Source: JBJHBP01 sp050485645
GTDB lineage: Bacteria; Pseudomonadota; Gammaproteobacteria; Steroidobacterales; Rariloculaceae
Length of the DNA stretch: 64,000 nucleotides
Direction of reading: 5' to 3'
NCBI GenBank assembly: GCA_050485645.1
Contig: JBJHBT010000008.1
Location: forward strand, 82,261 to 146,260
Position 1 is the first letter of the stretch, and every line of letters begins with the position of its first letter. Positions 52,868-61,455 of this stretch are shown here, piece by piece. The notes under the pieces were generated by a model. That model did no database searches. It was not told where the DNA came from and saw only the letters and a list, made by a program, of their open reading frames with translations. Made by a program: the position numbers and the translations under genes.

Positions 52868-55027
52868 ATGATCAGGAATGACTTGTCGTTGTGTTTGATC
52901 GGCTTCGTATTCGGAAGCATTGCGGCGTATCTTGCGTACCCGAACAGGCAGCCGCCGTCATCGACCGAAGTAGGTTTCGATGCGCCTGCCGCGATTCCCG
53001 TTGGATCAGTCGGCGGAGTGACGACCTCGATTGACAGGGATGTGGCCGGGCCCGCCAACGCTTCCATCGTCGCCACTGGGCTCGCCGGCTACCTCGAAGC
53101 AGCTGGCATGGCAAACGCCGAAGATCTTTCGGCCGCGATCGAACGAGCCGCCGAGCTGCCGGAGCCTGGCGAGCGGAATCGTGCGCTTGAACCGTTGTTG
53201 CTCCGTCTGGTTGAGATCGAGCCGCAGCACGCCGTTCGGCTGGCTGATCGGCATGGCGTTGAAATGTATCTGATCGTTCACCTGTATCGTGTGTGGGCTG
53301 CGAGCAATCCGGACGCGGTGCTGGCTGAGTTGCGCGACAACCGCAATCAGCGTCTGGCTCGAGCGGTAGCGTTGCAGTTGGGCGATGTCATCGACGGGAT
53401 CGGTGAGGCGGTGGTTGACCATCTGCACCGAGGAACGTTCGAGACCCAGCGATTGAGACGCCTTGCGGAACGCGATCCACGTGGTGCGTTGACACAGGCG
53501 ATTGCCCTTGGTGACTCGAGGACACGTACGCGTACGGTTCAGGAGGTTGCAGGCGCCTGGGCTCGTCAGGATCCGTTGGCTGCGTTCGAAGCCATGCGGC
53601 AGGTCGGTGACCTTGCGCTGCAGGTTGTGGGCAGTGCGCAGATCGCAGAGGAATGGGCGCGCTTCGATCCTGATGCGGCGCTTGCCTTTCTTGCCAGCCC
53701 GGCAGGGTACCAGGCTTTGGAGATTCGCGCTTTCATGGCGCCGATGATGCGCATCGCCGCGGATGATCCGGAAGGCGTGCTGCGTGCAGCCGAGCGCATG
53801 CCTTCGGCTGTCAGGAACACATTGCGCACGACCGCTTTGTGGGTGATGGCAACGCGCGATGCCGTCGCGGCGACTGCCTATGTGGAGAGCCTGCCTGCAG
53901 GGGGTGACAGAGCCAGTGCGATCAATGCCCTGGCAAGAGCCTACGGCTGGGTCGATCCCGTCGATGCGCTGGCGTGGGCGCAGACATTGGAACGTTCGTC
54001 GTCGATCACGGCGTATCGGGCGATCGCTTTGCAGATCGGGCTTTCGGATCTGGCTGGTGCAGTTGATCTGGCGCTGGCCACGCCCGATCCTGAAGTTGTT
54101 CTGAGAGACTTGCTGCGTTATCCCTTGCCACCCCCGGTGCTGGCGCCGCTTTCGCACAACATCGAACAACTCGGCGTGGTAGCGGATCGCCTGCTCGGTG
54201 TCGGGTTGGACGCATCATTGGAAAGCCTGGTTGCGTATTGGTCGACGGTCGAGCCGGAAGCGGCGCTTGCATGGTCGCTGGCCAACAACTCGGCATTGGA
54301 TACCGGAGTAGTGAAAAGGGTTGCGGAGGGCTTCGCGCGTGGTGATGTGAACGCGGCCGTACAGATGGCGGCCAGCCTCCCCGCAGACCTGAGGGGCGAG
54401 TTGATCGCCGGAGTCGCTCAGGAACTGGCACGGAGCGATGTTGACGAGGCGTCGCGCTGGCTGACTGCCTTTCGCGGTGAACCGGATTACGACGCGTGGA
54501 TGTCTTCCGCCGCGCAGAGATTGGCTCATGGTCCGACTGGCGATTCACGGGCGGCAGCGCAGCTGCTGAACGATGTGCGGAAACCCTCCCTGGAGGCCGT
54601 TGCGACCGTTGCATCCGGTTGGGCCTACAGCGATCCCGACGAGGCGTATCGCTGGGCTATGGGGCAAGCTGATCCTGAGGTGCGTTCGATCGGGGTCTCC
54701 GCCGCGGCGGCGGCGTGGGCGTCCCTCGATCCGGGTGCGGCGTCCGCGCAGGTACTCGGCTTGCCGGGAGGCCAGATGCGCGATCAGGCACTGAGTGCGC
54801 TGCTGGAGCAGGGAATCGCAGCGCGCGGCGCGGTTGACCCGCAACTCCTCGATGCGTTCAGCTCTGCGAACGCACGCGCCACCGCATTCGACGGGACGGC
54901 GCGCGCCTTTGCTGCACTGGGCGCTCGCGACCTCGCGCGCGCTGAGGCCCTGATCGCCGAGCACATCGACGATCCGGTGATGCGGGAACACCTCCTTGGT
55001 GAAACCCGAACTGTTGGCCGCGATTGA
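52868..55027 (+). CDS. Large membrane-anchored alpha-helical repeat protein B, paralogue of the preceding gene
   Basis: This 719-residue protein starts with an uncleaved-looking membrane anchor (CLIGFVFGSIAAYLAY), a short linker, then a solenoid with the same D-P/W repeat pattern as its neighbour: WAASNPDAVLAEL, WARQDPLAAFEAM, WARFDPDAALAFL, GWVDPVDALAWAQTLE, YWSTVEPEAALAWSL, WAYSDPDEAYRWAM, AWASLDPGAASAQVLG. ELIAGVAQE and AFRGEP align with ELIAGLAQE and PFRGEP of protein A, so the pair arose by tandem duplication and has diverged. GGAGT lies nine bases before the ATG. Function unknown. Confidence 0.8.
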   Translation: MIRNDLSLCLIGFVFGSIAAYLAYPNRQPPSSTEVGFDAPAAIPVGSVGGVTTSIDRDVAGPANASIVATGLAGYLEAAGMANAEDLSAAIERAAELPEPGERNRALEPLLLRLVEIEPQHAVRLADRHGVEMYLIVHLYRVWAASNPDAVLAELRDNRNQRLARAVALQLGDVIDGIGEAVVDHLHRGTFETQRLRRLAERDPRGALTQAIALGDSRTRTRTVQEVAGAWARQDPLAAFEAMRQVGDLALQVVGSAQIAEEWARFDPDAALAFLASPAGYQALEIRAFMAPMMRIAADDPEGVLRAAERMPSAVRNTLRTTALWVMATRDAVAATAYVESLPAGGDRASAINALARAYGWVDPVDALAWAQTLERSSSITAYRAIALQIGLSDLAGAVDLALATPDPEVVLRDLLRYPLPPPVLAPLSHNIEQLGVVADRLLGVGLDASLESLVAYWSTVEPEAALAWSLANNSALDTGVVKRVAEGFARGDVNAAVQMAASLPADLRGELIAGVAQELARSDVDEASRWLTAFRGEPDYDAWMSSAAQRLAHGPTGDSRAAAQLLNDVRKPSLEAVATVASGWAYSDPDEAYRWAMGQADPEVRSIGVSAAAAAWASLDPGAASAQVLGLPGGQMRDQALSALLEQGIAARGAVDPQLLDAFSSANARATAFDGTARAFAALGARDLARAEALIAEHIDDPVMREHLLGETRTVGRD

Positions 55028-55078
55028 GACGCCGCAGTCAGCGGCGCTCCCGGCACAGTCAATGCGGCTGCCCGCGTG

Positions 55079-55513
55079 TCAGTTCACCAGGGTGACGGCG
55101 CCCTTGGCGTGACGTGCAACCTTTTCACTCACGCTACCCATTAACAGCGACTTCATGGGTGACAGGCCGCGCCGGCCCATCACCACCAGCGCCTTGGGAT
55201 GCTGGTCGATATAGCCGATCAGCTCGTGTGCGGGATCGCCGAGCAGTACCAGCTCCTCGACCGCAGCCGCGGTGTCGCCGATGGCTGCTCGTGCTTTCGC
55301 AAAGATTTCCTTCGCCGCGCTGTTCTGCGCCTTCTTGAAATCGTCGGCATTCATTTTCGCGAAACCGATATTCGCCATGGATGTCGCCGGAAAGACATAC
55401 GCCAGCCGGATCGGACACTGGACCATGGCGGCCAGCCTGGCAGCGAAGGATGCGGCACGCGTGGCGCCCTCGGAGCCATCGACTGGAACCACGATTTCAT
55501 CAAATTCGACCAT
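55079..55513 (-). CDS. Universal stress protein (UspA family)
   Basis: This 144-residue single-domain Usp has IVVPVDGSEGATRAASFAA at the N-terminus and the ATP-binding-type motif VVMGRRGLSPMKSLLMGSVSEKV near the C-terminus in adjoining pieces, which corresponds to G-2x-G-9x-G-S/T and suggests nucleotide binding. The open frame to 55849 covers the end of the neighbouring cytidylyltransferase gene in another frame; AGGGGGC before the ATG at 55513 fixes the start. It lies 180 bases downstream of the lipid cluster and may have its own promoter. Confidence 0.92.
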   Translation of the reverse strand: MVEFDEIVVPVDGSEGATRAASFAARLAAMVQCPIRLAYVFPATSMANIGFAKMNADDFKKAQNSAAKEIFAKARAAIGDTAAAVEELVLLGDPAHELIGYIDQHPKALVVMGRRGLSPMKSLLMGSVSEKVARHAKGAVTLVN

Positions 55514-55694
55514 TGTTGAGCCCCCTGAGCTTATTGTCTGGCGCATTGCGCGTGCTCGCCGGCGATCCCGGCGAGCCCGGCGATCGCGAATTGTAACCTG
55601 TCCGGAGAGTTGTTCCACCTGCGGTACGTGGGAATTCTCAGTTGAAGCGTTTGACGAGGGTTGGGGCGCTGCCACCTCGGCATGTGGCTCGTCG

Positions 55695-56639
55695 CTAACC
55701 AGCCCACCCGTAGCGTGCCAGGTGAAAAAATACCGGCGCGGCGAAGACAACCGAGTCGAGCCGATCGAGCACGCCGCCGGGACCGGGTATGGACCATCCC
55801 CAATCCTTGACGCCGCGGTCGCGCTTGATTGCTGACAGGACCAGTCCACCGCAGAAGCCCATCGTGGTCGTCATCAGCGCCAGCAGCCCGGCCTGCCACC
55901 ACGTGAACGGCGTGATCCACCACAGCGCGCTACCCAGTACCGTGGCACCGGCAACGCCGATCACCGTTCCTTCCACGGTTTTCATCGGCGACAGCGAAGG
56001 TGCAATGCGGTGCCGCCCGAATAGCTTGCCGGCAAAGTACTGAAAGACGTCGCTCATCTGCACGATGATCAACAGATAGACCACAAGCAGTAATGCCCGC
56101 CCCTCGTAGCCGGGGATATGCAATGTCGCAAGCGCCGGCACATGCGACAGGCAGAAGACGGCGATCATCACGCCCCACTGCACCTGGGCGACGCGTTCGA
56201 GGAAGGCCACGCTGTCGCCTCGAAGGGCCGACGAGATCGGCAGCAACACAAACGCAAAGACCGGGATCAGTATCGAGAACAATCCGTACCACTCGATCCA
56301 CACGAGGTAGTACTGGACAGGTATCGCAATAAAAAACGCGGCCAGAACAGACCAGTGATCAGCGCGACGTAACCGGGTCAGCGTGATGAACTCGCGCAAT
56401 GCAAGAAAGGACAGCAGTGCGAACAGCACGATCACGCCCGATACACCAAAGACGAACGCGAGTGCTGCCACGGCAAGCATTGCCCACCACGCATTCACGC
56501 GGTCTTTGAAGTTGGTGACCGTCTGCTGCGCGTCGTGTCCGGCATGACGCGAGGCCAGCACGCGCCCGACCAGTGTTGCCAACATCGGCGTACCGGTCAC
56601 GATGGTGAGCAGCGCCAGGATCTCGATCTCTTCGATCAC
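55695..56639 (-). CDS. CdsA-like phosphatidate cytidylyltransferase
   Basis: This 314-residue polytopic enzyme would make CDP-diacylglycerol from phosphatidate and CTP. The CDS signature is intact: LSAIKRDRGVKDWGW followed by PGPGGVLDRLDSVVF, preceded by about eight membrane helices and YFAGKLFGRHRIAPSLSP. GTG at 56639 overlaps the preceding acyltransferase stop (GTGA), the same coupling as elsewhere in this cluster; GTG at 56660 is an alternative. A second copy beyond the housekeeping CdsA, devoted to this cluster, is likely but not shown here. Confidence 0.92.
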   Translation of the reverse strand: MIEEIEILALLTIVTGTPMLATLVGRVLASRHAGHDAQQTVTNFKDRVNAWWAMLAVAALAFVFGVSGVIVLFALLSFLALREFITLTRLRRADHWSVLAAFFIAIPVQYYLVWIEWYGLFSILIPVFAFVLLPISSALRGDSVAFLERVAQVQWGVMIAVFCLSHVPALATLHIPGYEGRALLLVVYLLIIVQMSDVFQYFAGKLFGRHRIAPSLSPMKTVEGTVIGVAGATVLGSALWWITPFTWWQAGLLALMTTTMGFCGGLVLSAIKRDRGVKDWGWSIPGPGGVLDRLDSVVFAAPVFFHLARYGWAG

Positions 56640-57301
56640 GATTGAACTCCAGCTGCGCACGCAGGCGATTCCGTGCCAAGCGTCAGAAGCGCCTGTCGGG
56701 CCCGTTGCAGAAATGCCGTTTCGGGTTCACCCGGCGTCAGGCGCAGCGGTGCGCCGAACGTGATCGTGCACAGCAGCGGAACCGGCAGCAGCTCACCTTT
56801 CGGCAGCACACGGTTCAGATTGGTGATCCAGGCGGGTACCAGTTCGATGTGCGGCCGAGCGATGGCAAGGCGATGAATCCCCCTTCTGAACGCGAGAAGG
56901 GGTTGGTCCGTGCCGTTGCGTGTGCCTTCCGGGAACACGATCAGCGAGGCACCGTCATCCAGCGCACTCGCCATGACCTCGATCGGATCGGCCCGCTCGA
57001 CATCGCGCCGCCGGTCGATCAGTACCCCGCGAAAGACATGGCGGATGAAAAATCGGCGCAGCGGCCCCTGCAGCCAGTAATCGGCGGCTGCCACAGGCCG
57101 CACGCTGGCGCGGGCGACCGATGGCAGCCCGGCCAGGAGCAGCACGAAGTCACCGTGGCTGGTGTGGTTCGCGAAATAGATACGCTGAGCCAAAGCCGGC
57201 TGGCCATCACGCCAGTTGCTCCGGACGGCCGTCAGCAGGCGCGCGAACAGCACAATGCCGGCGCCCGCCAGCTGCGCGATCAGGCGGGTTACTGTATGCA
57301 C
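56636..57301 (-). CDS. PlsC-like acyltransferase of the lipid cluster
   Basis: This 221-residue acyltransferase has an N-terminal hydrophobic segment (LIAQLAGAGIVLFARLL), the catalytic motif YFANHTSHGDFVLL and the acceptor motif LIVFPEGTRNGTDQ, plus VPAWITNLNRVLPKG. It corresponds to lysophosphatidate acyltransferase. The long upstream frame to 57613 is out-of-frame translation of the methyltransferase fusion; GTG at 57301 is preceded by GGGGGA and overlaps the upstream gene by 13 bases. It would supply phosphatidate to the CdsA-like enzyme downstream. Confidence 0.9.
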   Translation of the reverse strand: MHTVTRLIAQLAGAGIVLFARLLTAVRSNWRDGQPALAQRIYFANHTSHGDFVLLLAGLPSVARASVRPVAAADYWLQGPLRRFFIRHVFRGVLIDRRRDVERADPIEVMASALDDGASLIVFPEGTRNGTDQPLLAFRRGIHRLAIARPHIELVPAWITNLNRVLPKGELLPVPLLCTITFGAPLRLTPGEPETAFLQRARQALLTLGTESPACAAGVQS

Positions 57302-59124
57302 GGACTCATCCCCCGATGACGAATCCGGGTAGCAGCCGTCGGATTCGACCGCGCGTGACCCGACTTTCTCGCCAGCGAGACCGAAAACATGCCCTGCGCG
57401 TCGATGCGCTGCGAGATTTTCGTGAACCCGGCCGCGGCAACCAGCTGGTCGAGTTCCACCTGGGTGCGTCGGCGCATGACCCAGGGTTGTCCGCCTCTGT
57501 GGCTGGTCAGCACGCGCGCGATCATCTCCAGTTGCGGATGCCAGGGCTGGCCGGTGTAGATCAGATAGCCACCGTCCTCCATTGCCCCGGCAAGCCCTTG
57601 CAATGAGCGGCATACCGGTTCGTTGTCGCTGAACAGTTCGTAGAGCCCGGAGACGATACCGATCGTGAACGGTTGTCCGGTACTCGCAATCCCCGCATCA
57701 TCAAACGCATCGCGCAGCTCGAACGCAGCGAAGGCATCGGCACCGCGCGCCTGAATCAGACGAGTTCCCGCCGCGACGTTGGCCGCGCTGTAATCACGCA
57801 GCACAACGGTATCCGGCGGGTCGCAGGGATCGATCGCATCGAGTACGTAGCGACCACCGCCGGCTGCAATGTCGATGATCCGCGTCGGCCGGCCGGCATC
57901 CCGCAATCCGGTGATCGCATCGGCGAGGGTGGACTCGACGTGCATCTTGCGCTGTCGTATCCCCTGCCAGCCGACGGCATTCAGATAGCCGCGGTCGATC
58001 CATCGGCCGATGCGCGTTCGACCCGTCGGCCGGTTGCGATACACATAGTCCAGTGACAGGCCGGAATCGAATCCGGTGTCCACGCCTGTGCGCAGTCCTG
58101 CCGAAAACCAGCTCCCGACGCGCACAGCCAGTCGCTGCAGCCCCCAGTACAGGCCATGTGCCGACAGCAGTGGCAGCGGTGATGCCAGGCTGTCCGCCTC
58201 GCGGCGCGTGAAGCCCGTTTTATCCGCGTGAAGGAAGGAAACCGGCGAGCGAGCATCGGCAAACTGTCGCAGCAGAAAATCGCGTGCTCTGTCTACAGCC
58301 TGCCCCCGTTCCTTCTCGCCCAGCGTGTCGTGATAGAAGCCCGGGAACACATGCCGTTCCTTTACGGCGGCACCAAGGCGTGCAAAGAACGTGTGCTGAG
58401 GGCTTGCGTGAACCACCAGATCGCGGCCGGAGATCAGCAGCTGTGTCGGCACAGTGATCGCCTCGGCATCGGCGAGAATGCGCTTCGCCTGATCATGCAC
58501 GTCGAGCAGCAGATTGACCGAGATCGCCCGATCGATCAGCGGATCGGACTCAAATGAGGCGATCCGCTGCTCGTCATGCGTCAGAAAGCGGGCCTTGACG
58601 AAGCTGGTGACAGAGAAGTTTCCGCGGATTGCGCGGGCGAGCCGAAGCATCGGCCACGCGAATGGCGCGTAGAGCTTTATCGAGAACGCCGGTGAGGCCA
58701 GGACCATGGCGCGCACCGGCGGAGCATAGTCATGTGCCCAGGCAGCCAGCAGCGCGGCAGACAGACTCTGCCCCAGTACTGCGATGTCCTGCGCCGCAAT
58801 TCGATGGTGTGTGACAACGCGATCGACATATGCCTGGATATCGCGAACGCAGGTCGCGGCATCCGGGCTGTCACCTCGTGCGCCGGACGAGCGGCCGTGG
58901 CCTCGGGCGTCCCATGCGAAGAATGCAAACTCCGCCACATTCAGCTCGTCGACCAGATGTGCCATTCGGCCCGAGTGCTCATGGCCGCGGTGAAACAGCA
59001 GAATAGCGCCGCGTGTCCGAGTGGCTTGCGATGGCCAGTAGCGGTAGAAAATCCGCTCGCCATCTTCCGTGACGAATGTGTGTTCCTGACTGACTCTGGC
59101 GACGTGATTGTGGCTCACGCTCAT
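57289..59124 (-). CDS. Alpha/beta hydrolase fused to class I SAM methyltransferase (YnbC-like)
   Basis: This is a 611-residue two-domain protein. Residues 1-300 are a monoacylglycerol-lipase-like hydrolase with AILLFHRGHEHSGRM, AWDARGHGRSSG, the nucleophile elbow VLGQSLSAALL, the acid in LLISGRDLVVHA and the histidine in FPGFYHDTLGEK. Residues 400-600 are a methyltransferase with motif I RIIDIAAGGGRYVLDAI and GYLIYTGQPWHPQLEM. The arrangement resembles E. coli YnbC. The ATG at 59124 follows GGGGAGA and overlaps the preceding stop (ATGA). Both activities probably act on lipid intermediates of this cluster; the order of reactions is unknown. Confidence 0.88.
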   Translation of the reverse strand: MSVSHNHVARVSQEHTFVTEDGERIFYRYWPSQATRTRGAILLFHRGHEHSGRMAHLVDELNVAEFAFFAWDARGHGRSSGARGDSPDAATCVRDIQAYVDRVVTHHRIAAQDIAVLGQSLSAALLAAWAHDYAPPVRAMVLASPAFSIKLYAPFAWPMLRLARAIRGNFSVTSFVKARFLTHDEQRIASFESDPLIDRAISVNLLLDVHDQAKRILADAEAITVPTQLLISGRDLVVHASPQHTFFARLGAAVKERHVFPGFYHDTLGEKERGQAVDRARDFLLRQFADARSPVSFLHADKTGFTRREADSLASPLPLLSAHGLYWGLQRLAVRVGSWFSAGLRTGVDTGFDSGLSLDYVYRNRPTGRTRIGRWIDRGYLNAVGWQGIRQRKMHVESTLADAITGLRDAGRPTRIIDIAAGGGRYVLDAIDPCDPPDTVVLRDYSAANVAAGTRLIQARGADAFAAFELRDAFDDAGIASTGQPFTIGIVSGLYELFSDNEPVCRSLQGLAGAMEDGGYLIYTGQPWHPQLEMIARVLTSHRGGQPWVMRRRTQVELDQLVAAAGFTKISQRIDAQGMFSVSLARKSGHARSNPTAATRIRHRGMSPCIQ

Positions 59125-59807
59125 GGTGAAGGTCTCCCCGATGGTGTGCTGTGAATCCGGGTGGATGCCGCCTGGTCCGCGCTGCGGGCTGTGCGCAGAC
59201 CTGCACGGACACGGTTGAACGTCGTCACGCCGATCAGCACGGCCAGAGCCGGCATCAGCCAGGCGGCCCATGACGGCAACGCCTGGCCCGTGGCAATCCA
59301 GATGGCGAGCGTGGCGAATACGAGCGCACGGTCGCTCTTGCCCATGGGTCCGTCGTAGCGCCGGTCTGCACCGACCACGACGGCGAGGACGCCCGCCAGT
59401 TCGCTGATGACGGCAGCGACGATCACTACGCCGACCGAGACCACACAGAATGGTGCGACGAATGCGAACGGTGCGTAGAGCGCAACGTCGGAGACGACGT
59501 CGCCCAGCTCATTGAGATACATCCCCAGCGGCGTACGCTGGTTGTGCTCCCTGGCAATGATGCCGTCGATGGCGTTGAGCATCATGCGCAGCAGCAGCCA
59601 GGCGGGCAGCAGCAGGAACAGACCGCGCACATCGGCAAGGGCGGCGCTGGTGATACCGATCACCAGCGACACGGCGGCGGCTGCCAGCGTGACCTGATTG
59701 GCGGTGATGTCGGCCCCGGCCGGACATGCGGCAGCCGGACGCAGGCACTGAAGAAATCGTGGTTTGAGGCTGTAAAGGGTCATACGGTCGCGGCTCGGCG
59801 CAGTCAT
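59121..59807 (-). CDS. CDP-alcohol phosphatidyltransferase (YnbA-like)
   Basis: This 228-residue membrane enzyme would exchange CMP of a CDP-lipid for an alcohol head group. The family motif reads NAIDGIIAREHNQRTPLG then MYLNELGDVVSD. Compared with the canonical D-xx-DG-xx-AR-x8-G-xxx-D-xxx-D, the first and third aspartates are Asn while the others remain. About six hydrophobic segments surround it. The ATG at 59807 overlaps the upstream hydrolase stop (ATGA) and its own stop overlaps the next start. The head group is unknown. Confidence 0.9.
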   Translation of the reverse strand: MTAPSRDRMTLYSLKPRFLQCLRPAAACPAGADITANQVTLAAAAVSLVIGITSAALADVRGLFLLLPAWLLLRMMLNAIDGIIAREHNQRTPLGMYLNELGDVVSDVALYAPFAFVAPFCVVSVGVVIVAAVISELAGVLAVVVGADRRYDGPMGKSDRALVFATLAIWIATGQALPSWAAWLMPALAVLIGVTTFNRVRAGLRTARSADQAASTRIHSTPSGRPSP

Positions 59808-60496
59808 CGGTTCCATGCGGCCAGCAGCGCGCGCGCATCCACGCAAGGATCGAACGCGGGCAGCAGCGTGGCCGTCTGCCATCGCGGGAACAGATACGAG
59901 AAGTGATGGCCCAGGTGTCCGTGGCGTGCATTTCGCTCGGACCAGTGCCATTGCAGAAGCCTGGGGTCGGAGGATCGAAATCCAACCGCGCCGGCACCGG
60001 CAGTCTTCTTTCGATCGATGGTGCCGAAGTACTTCGTGCCGCGACTGACCTGCAGGTCTTTGTGGCTTGCATAGTTGACGACAAACTCATTGACCCGCGG
60101 CAGCACTGCGCCGGCCATCGGAAACGTCGGCGATATGGCCGGGGCAATCAGAATCAATCGGTCGACACACATGCCCGCGGACAGGGCGGCCACGGCGAGG
60201 GTGGCGATACCGCCGCCACCTGAATAGCCCACCACGTAAAGCGGTGCGTCGGGATGCCTGCCGCGCCACTGCACGAGGTCACCGGCGATCCGCTTGGCGG
60301 TTTCCGTATTGCGCGCGTGCGCCATGAGGTTATGGAGCCCGAGCAGGGGAACCCCCCACCGGTACACATCCACTTCAAAGCGCGGCAGCGCGCGCCGTAC
60401 GGCGCGAATGAACGGGAAAAGCTGAAATCGGGTGTTGTAGATGCCGGGCAATACGACGATGCGCCCACGAGGTGCTGATCGAGGTATGGATGGCAT
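59804..60496 (-). CDS. Alpha/beta hydrolase (lipase-like), first gene of lipid cluster
   Basis: This 230-residue hydrolase opens with IVVLPGIYNTRFQLFPFIRA, an oxyanion-type strand and loop. It has the nucleophile elbow PLYVVGYSGGGGIATLAVAA and LILIAPAISPTFP, and a histidine-rich C-terminus (ARHGHLGHHFSYLFPRW). No signal peptide or membrane helix is apparent, so it is probably cytoplasmic. It is translationally coupled to the CDP-alcohol phosphatidyltransferase by an ATGA overlap. Substrate unknown; a lipid ester is likely from context. Confidence 0.83.
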   Translation of the reverse strand: MPSIPRSAPRGRIVVLPGIYNTRFQLFPFIRAVRRALPRFEVDVYRWGVPLLGLHNLMAHARNTETAKRIAGDLVQWRGRHPDAPLYVVGYSGGGGIATLAVAALSAGMCVDRLILIAPAISPTFPMAGAVLPRVNEFVVNYASHKDLQVSRGTKYFGTIDRKKTAGAGAVGFRSSDPRLLQWHWSERNARHGHLGHHFSYLFPRWQTATLLPAFDPCVDARALLAAWNR

Positions 60497-60650
60497 GCGG
60501 GACTCCTGGGCGGCCTATGGCGCCGGAGTCTGTCATGGGTGTCGCAGGATTGGTCTTACTTTCTGTATCGTCGCGGTATGAGCGCCATAAAGGCTCGTAT
60601 TATGATGCCAGACTGGTCGTTCGCCCGCGTGCCAGCGACGGGCGTGCGCG

Positions 60651-61382
60651 TTACTGGCGTCGCAGTGCGCTGAACGCCGCGAACTCCCACGAACGCAATG
60701 CCAGTATCGCGCCAAAGGGTTCGCGTTCGGCGCGCGGCAGGCCGGCGTCCTGCCTGGACAGCTCGTCAACCTCGGCTGCGACACGGCGCATGCTGCGGGC
60801 GATTCGCAGTCGCGAAGCATCGGACAAAACGCCCGTCATCAGGTAACGCACATCGCCCGCATCATCGAACGGCGCACTGAAAAAATCCCGTTCGACCTGC
60901 TCGAGAAAGTAACGCTGCACGGGCCCGTCATGCCGCCAGTTGAAGTTGCGCGCTGTAAGAACCTTGATGCGGTCAAAGGGCAGGATCTCGATGAGCTGCA
61001 GGTCACGCAGCCGGCGCAGCAGCGTTCGGGCCTCGTCCTGCTCGATTCGGAAGTGCTCTACGATATCGGACATCTCCCAGCGATTGATGAGCAGGTAGCA
61101 CATCAGCAACAGCCGCACGTCGCTGATCAGCTCACACTCCTGTTCGGATGTCAGTTGGCTGACCAGCGGCTCCGTGGCAGCCATGGTCTCGACCAGCTCC
61201 GCGATCTGAATTCCTGCCAGGTCGCAGATCTGTTCAAGCCGCGACAGCGTCAGATCGCTGCGCTGAAACAGCCGCTTGACGCTCGCAAGGCTGAGGTTGA
61301 GGTGCTTCGCTACATCGGCGTAGGTGATCTTTCGCGCGCGAAGCGCCTGTTTCAGCGTGCTGATGAGACGGGTTCTTTCCAT
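60651..61382 (-). CDS. XRE-family transcriptional regulator with winged-helix-like C-terminal region
   Basis: This 243-residue protein has an N-terminal helix-turn-helix (KITYADVAKHLNLSLASVKR followed by LFQRSDLTLSRLEQICDLAG). A helical region follows (LISDVRLLLMCYLLINRW) with a second DNA-binding-like segment (MSDIVEHFRIEQDEARTLLR). The rest is unassigned. It is encoded on the same strand, 154 bases upstream of the lipid cluster, and is a natural candidate for its regulator. The start ATG at 61382 has AGAGAGA upstream. Confidence 0.82.
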   Translation of the reverse strand: MERTRLISTLKQALRARKITYADVAKHLNLSLASVKRLFQRSDLTLSRLEQICDLAGIQIAELVETMAATEPLVSQLTSEQECELISDVRLLLMCYLLINRWEMSDIVEHFRIEQDEARTLLRRLRDLQLIEILPFDRIKVLTARNFNWRHDGPVQRYFLEQVERDFFSAPFDDAGDVRYLMTGVLSDASRLRIARSMRRVAAEVDELSRQDAGLPRAEREPFGAILALRSWEFAAFSALRRQ

Positions 61383-61455
61383 GCAATCTCTCTGCCTTGC
61401 GCGGGTCTTTTTACGCAGACCGGCGACTTCTGCGTATCGGCCCGCGTGTCGAAAG

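Noticed and set aside
53006..54169. 387-codon minus-strand frame inside helical-repeat protein B
   Set aside because: The plus-strand frame has coherent repeats and a good ribosome site; the minus frame has neither.
55514..55849. N-terminal extension of the universal stress protein
   Set aside because: It overlaps the CdsA-like gene out of frame and is low-complexity Arg/Ser-rich; the Usp domain begins at the ATG at 55513.
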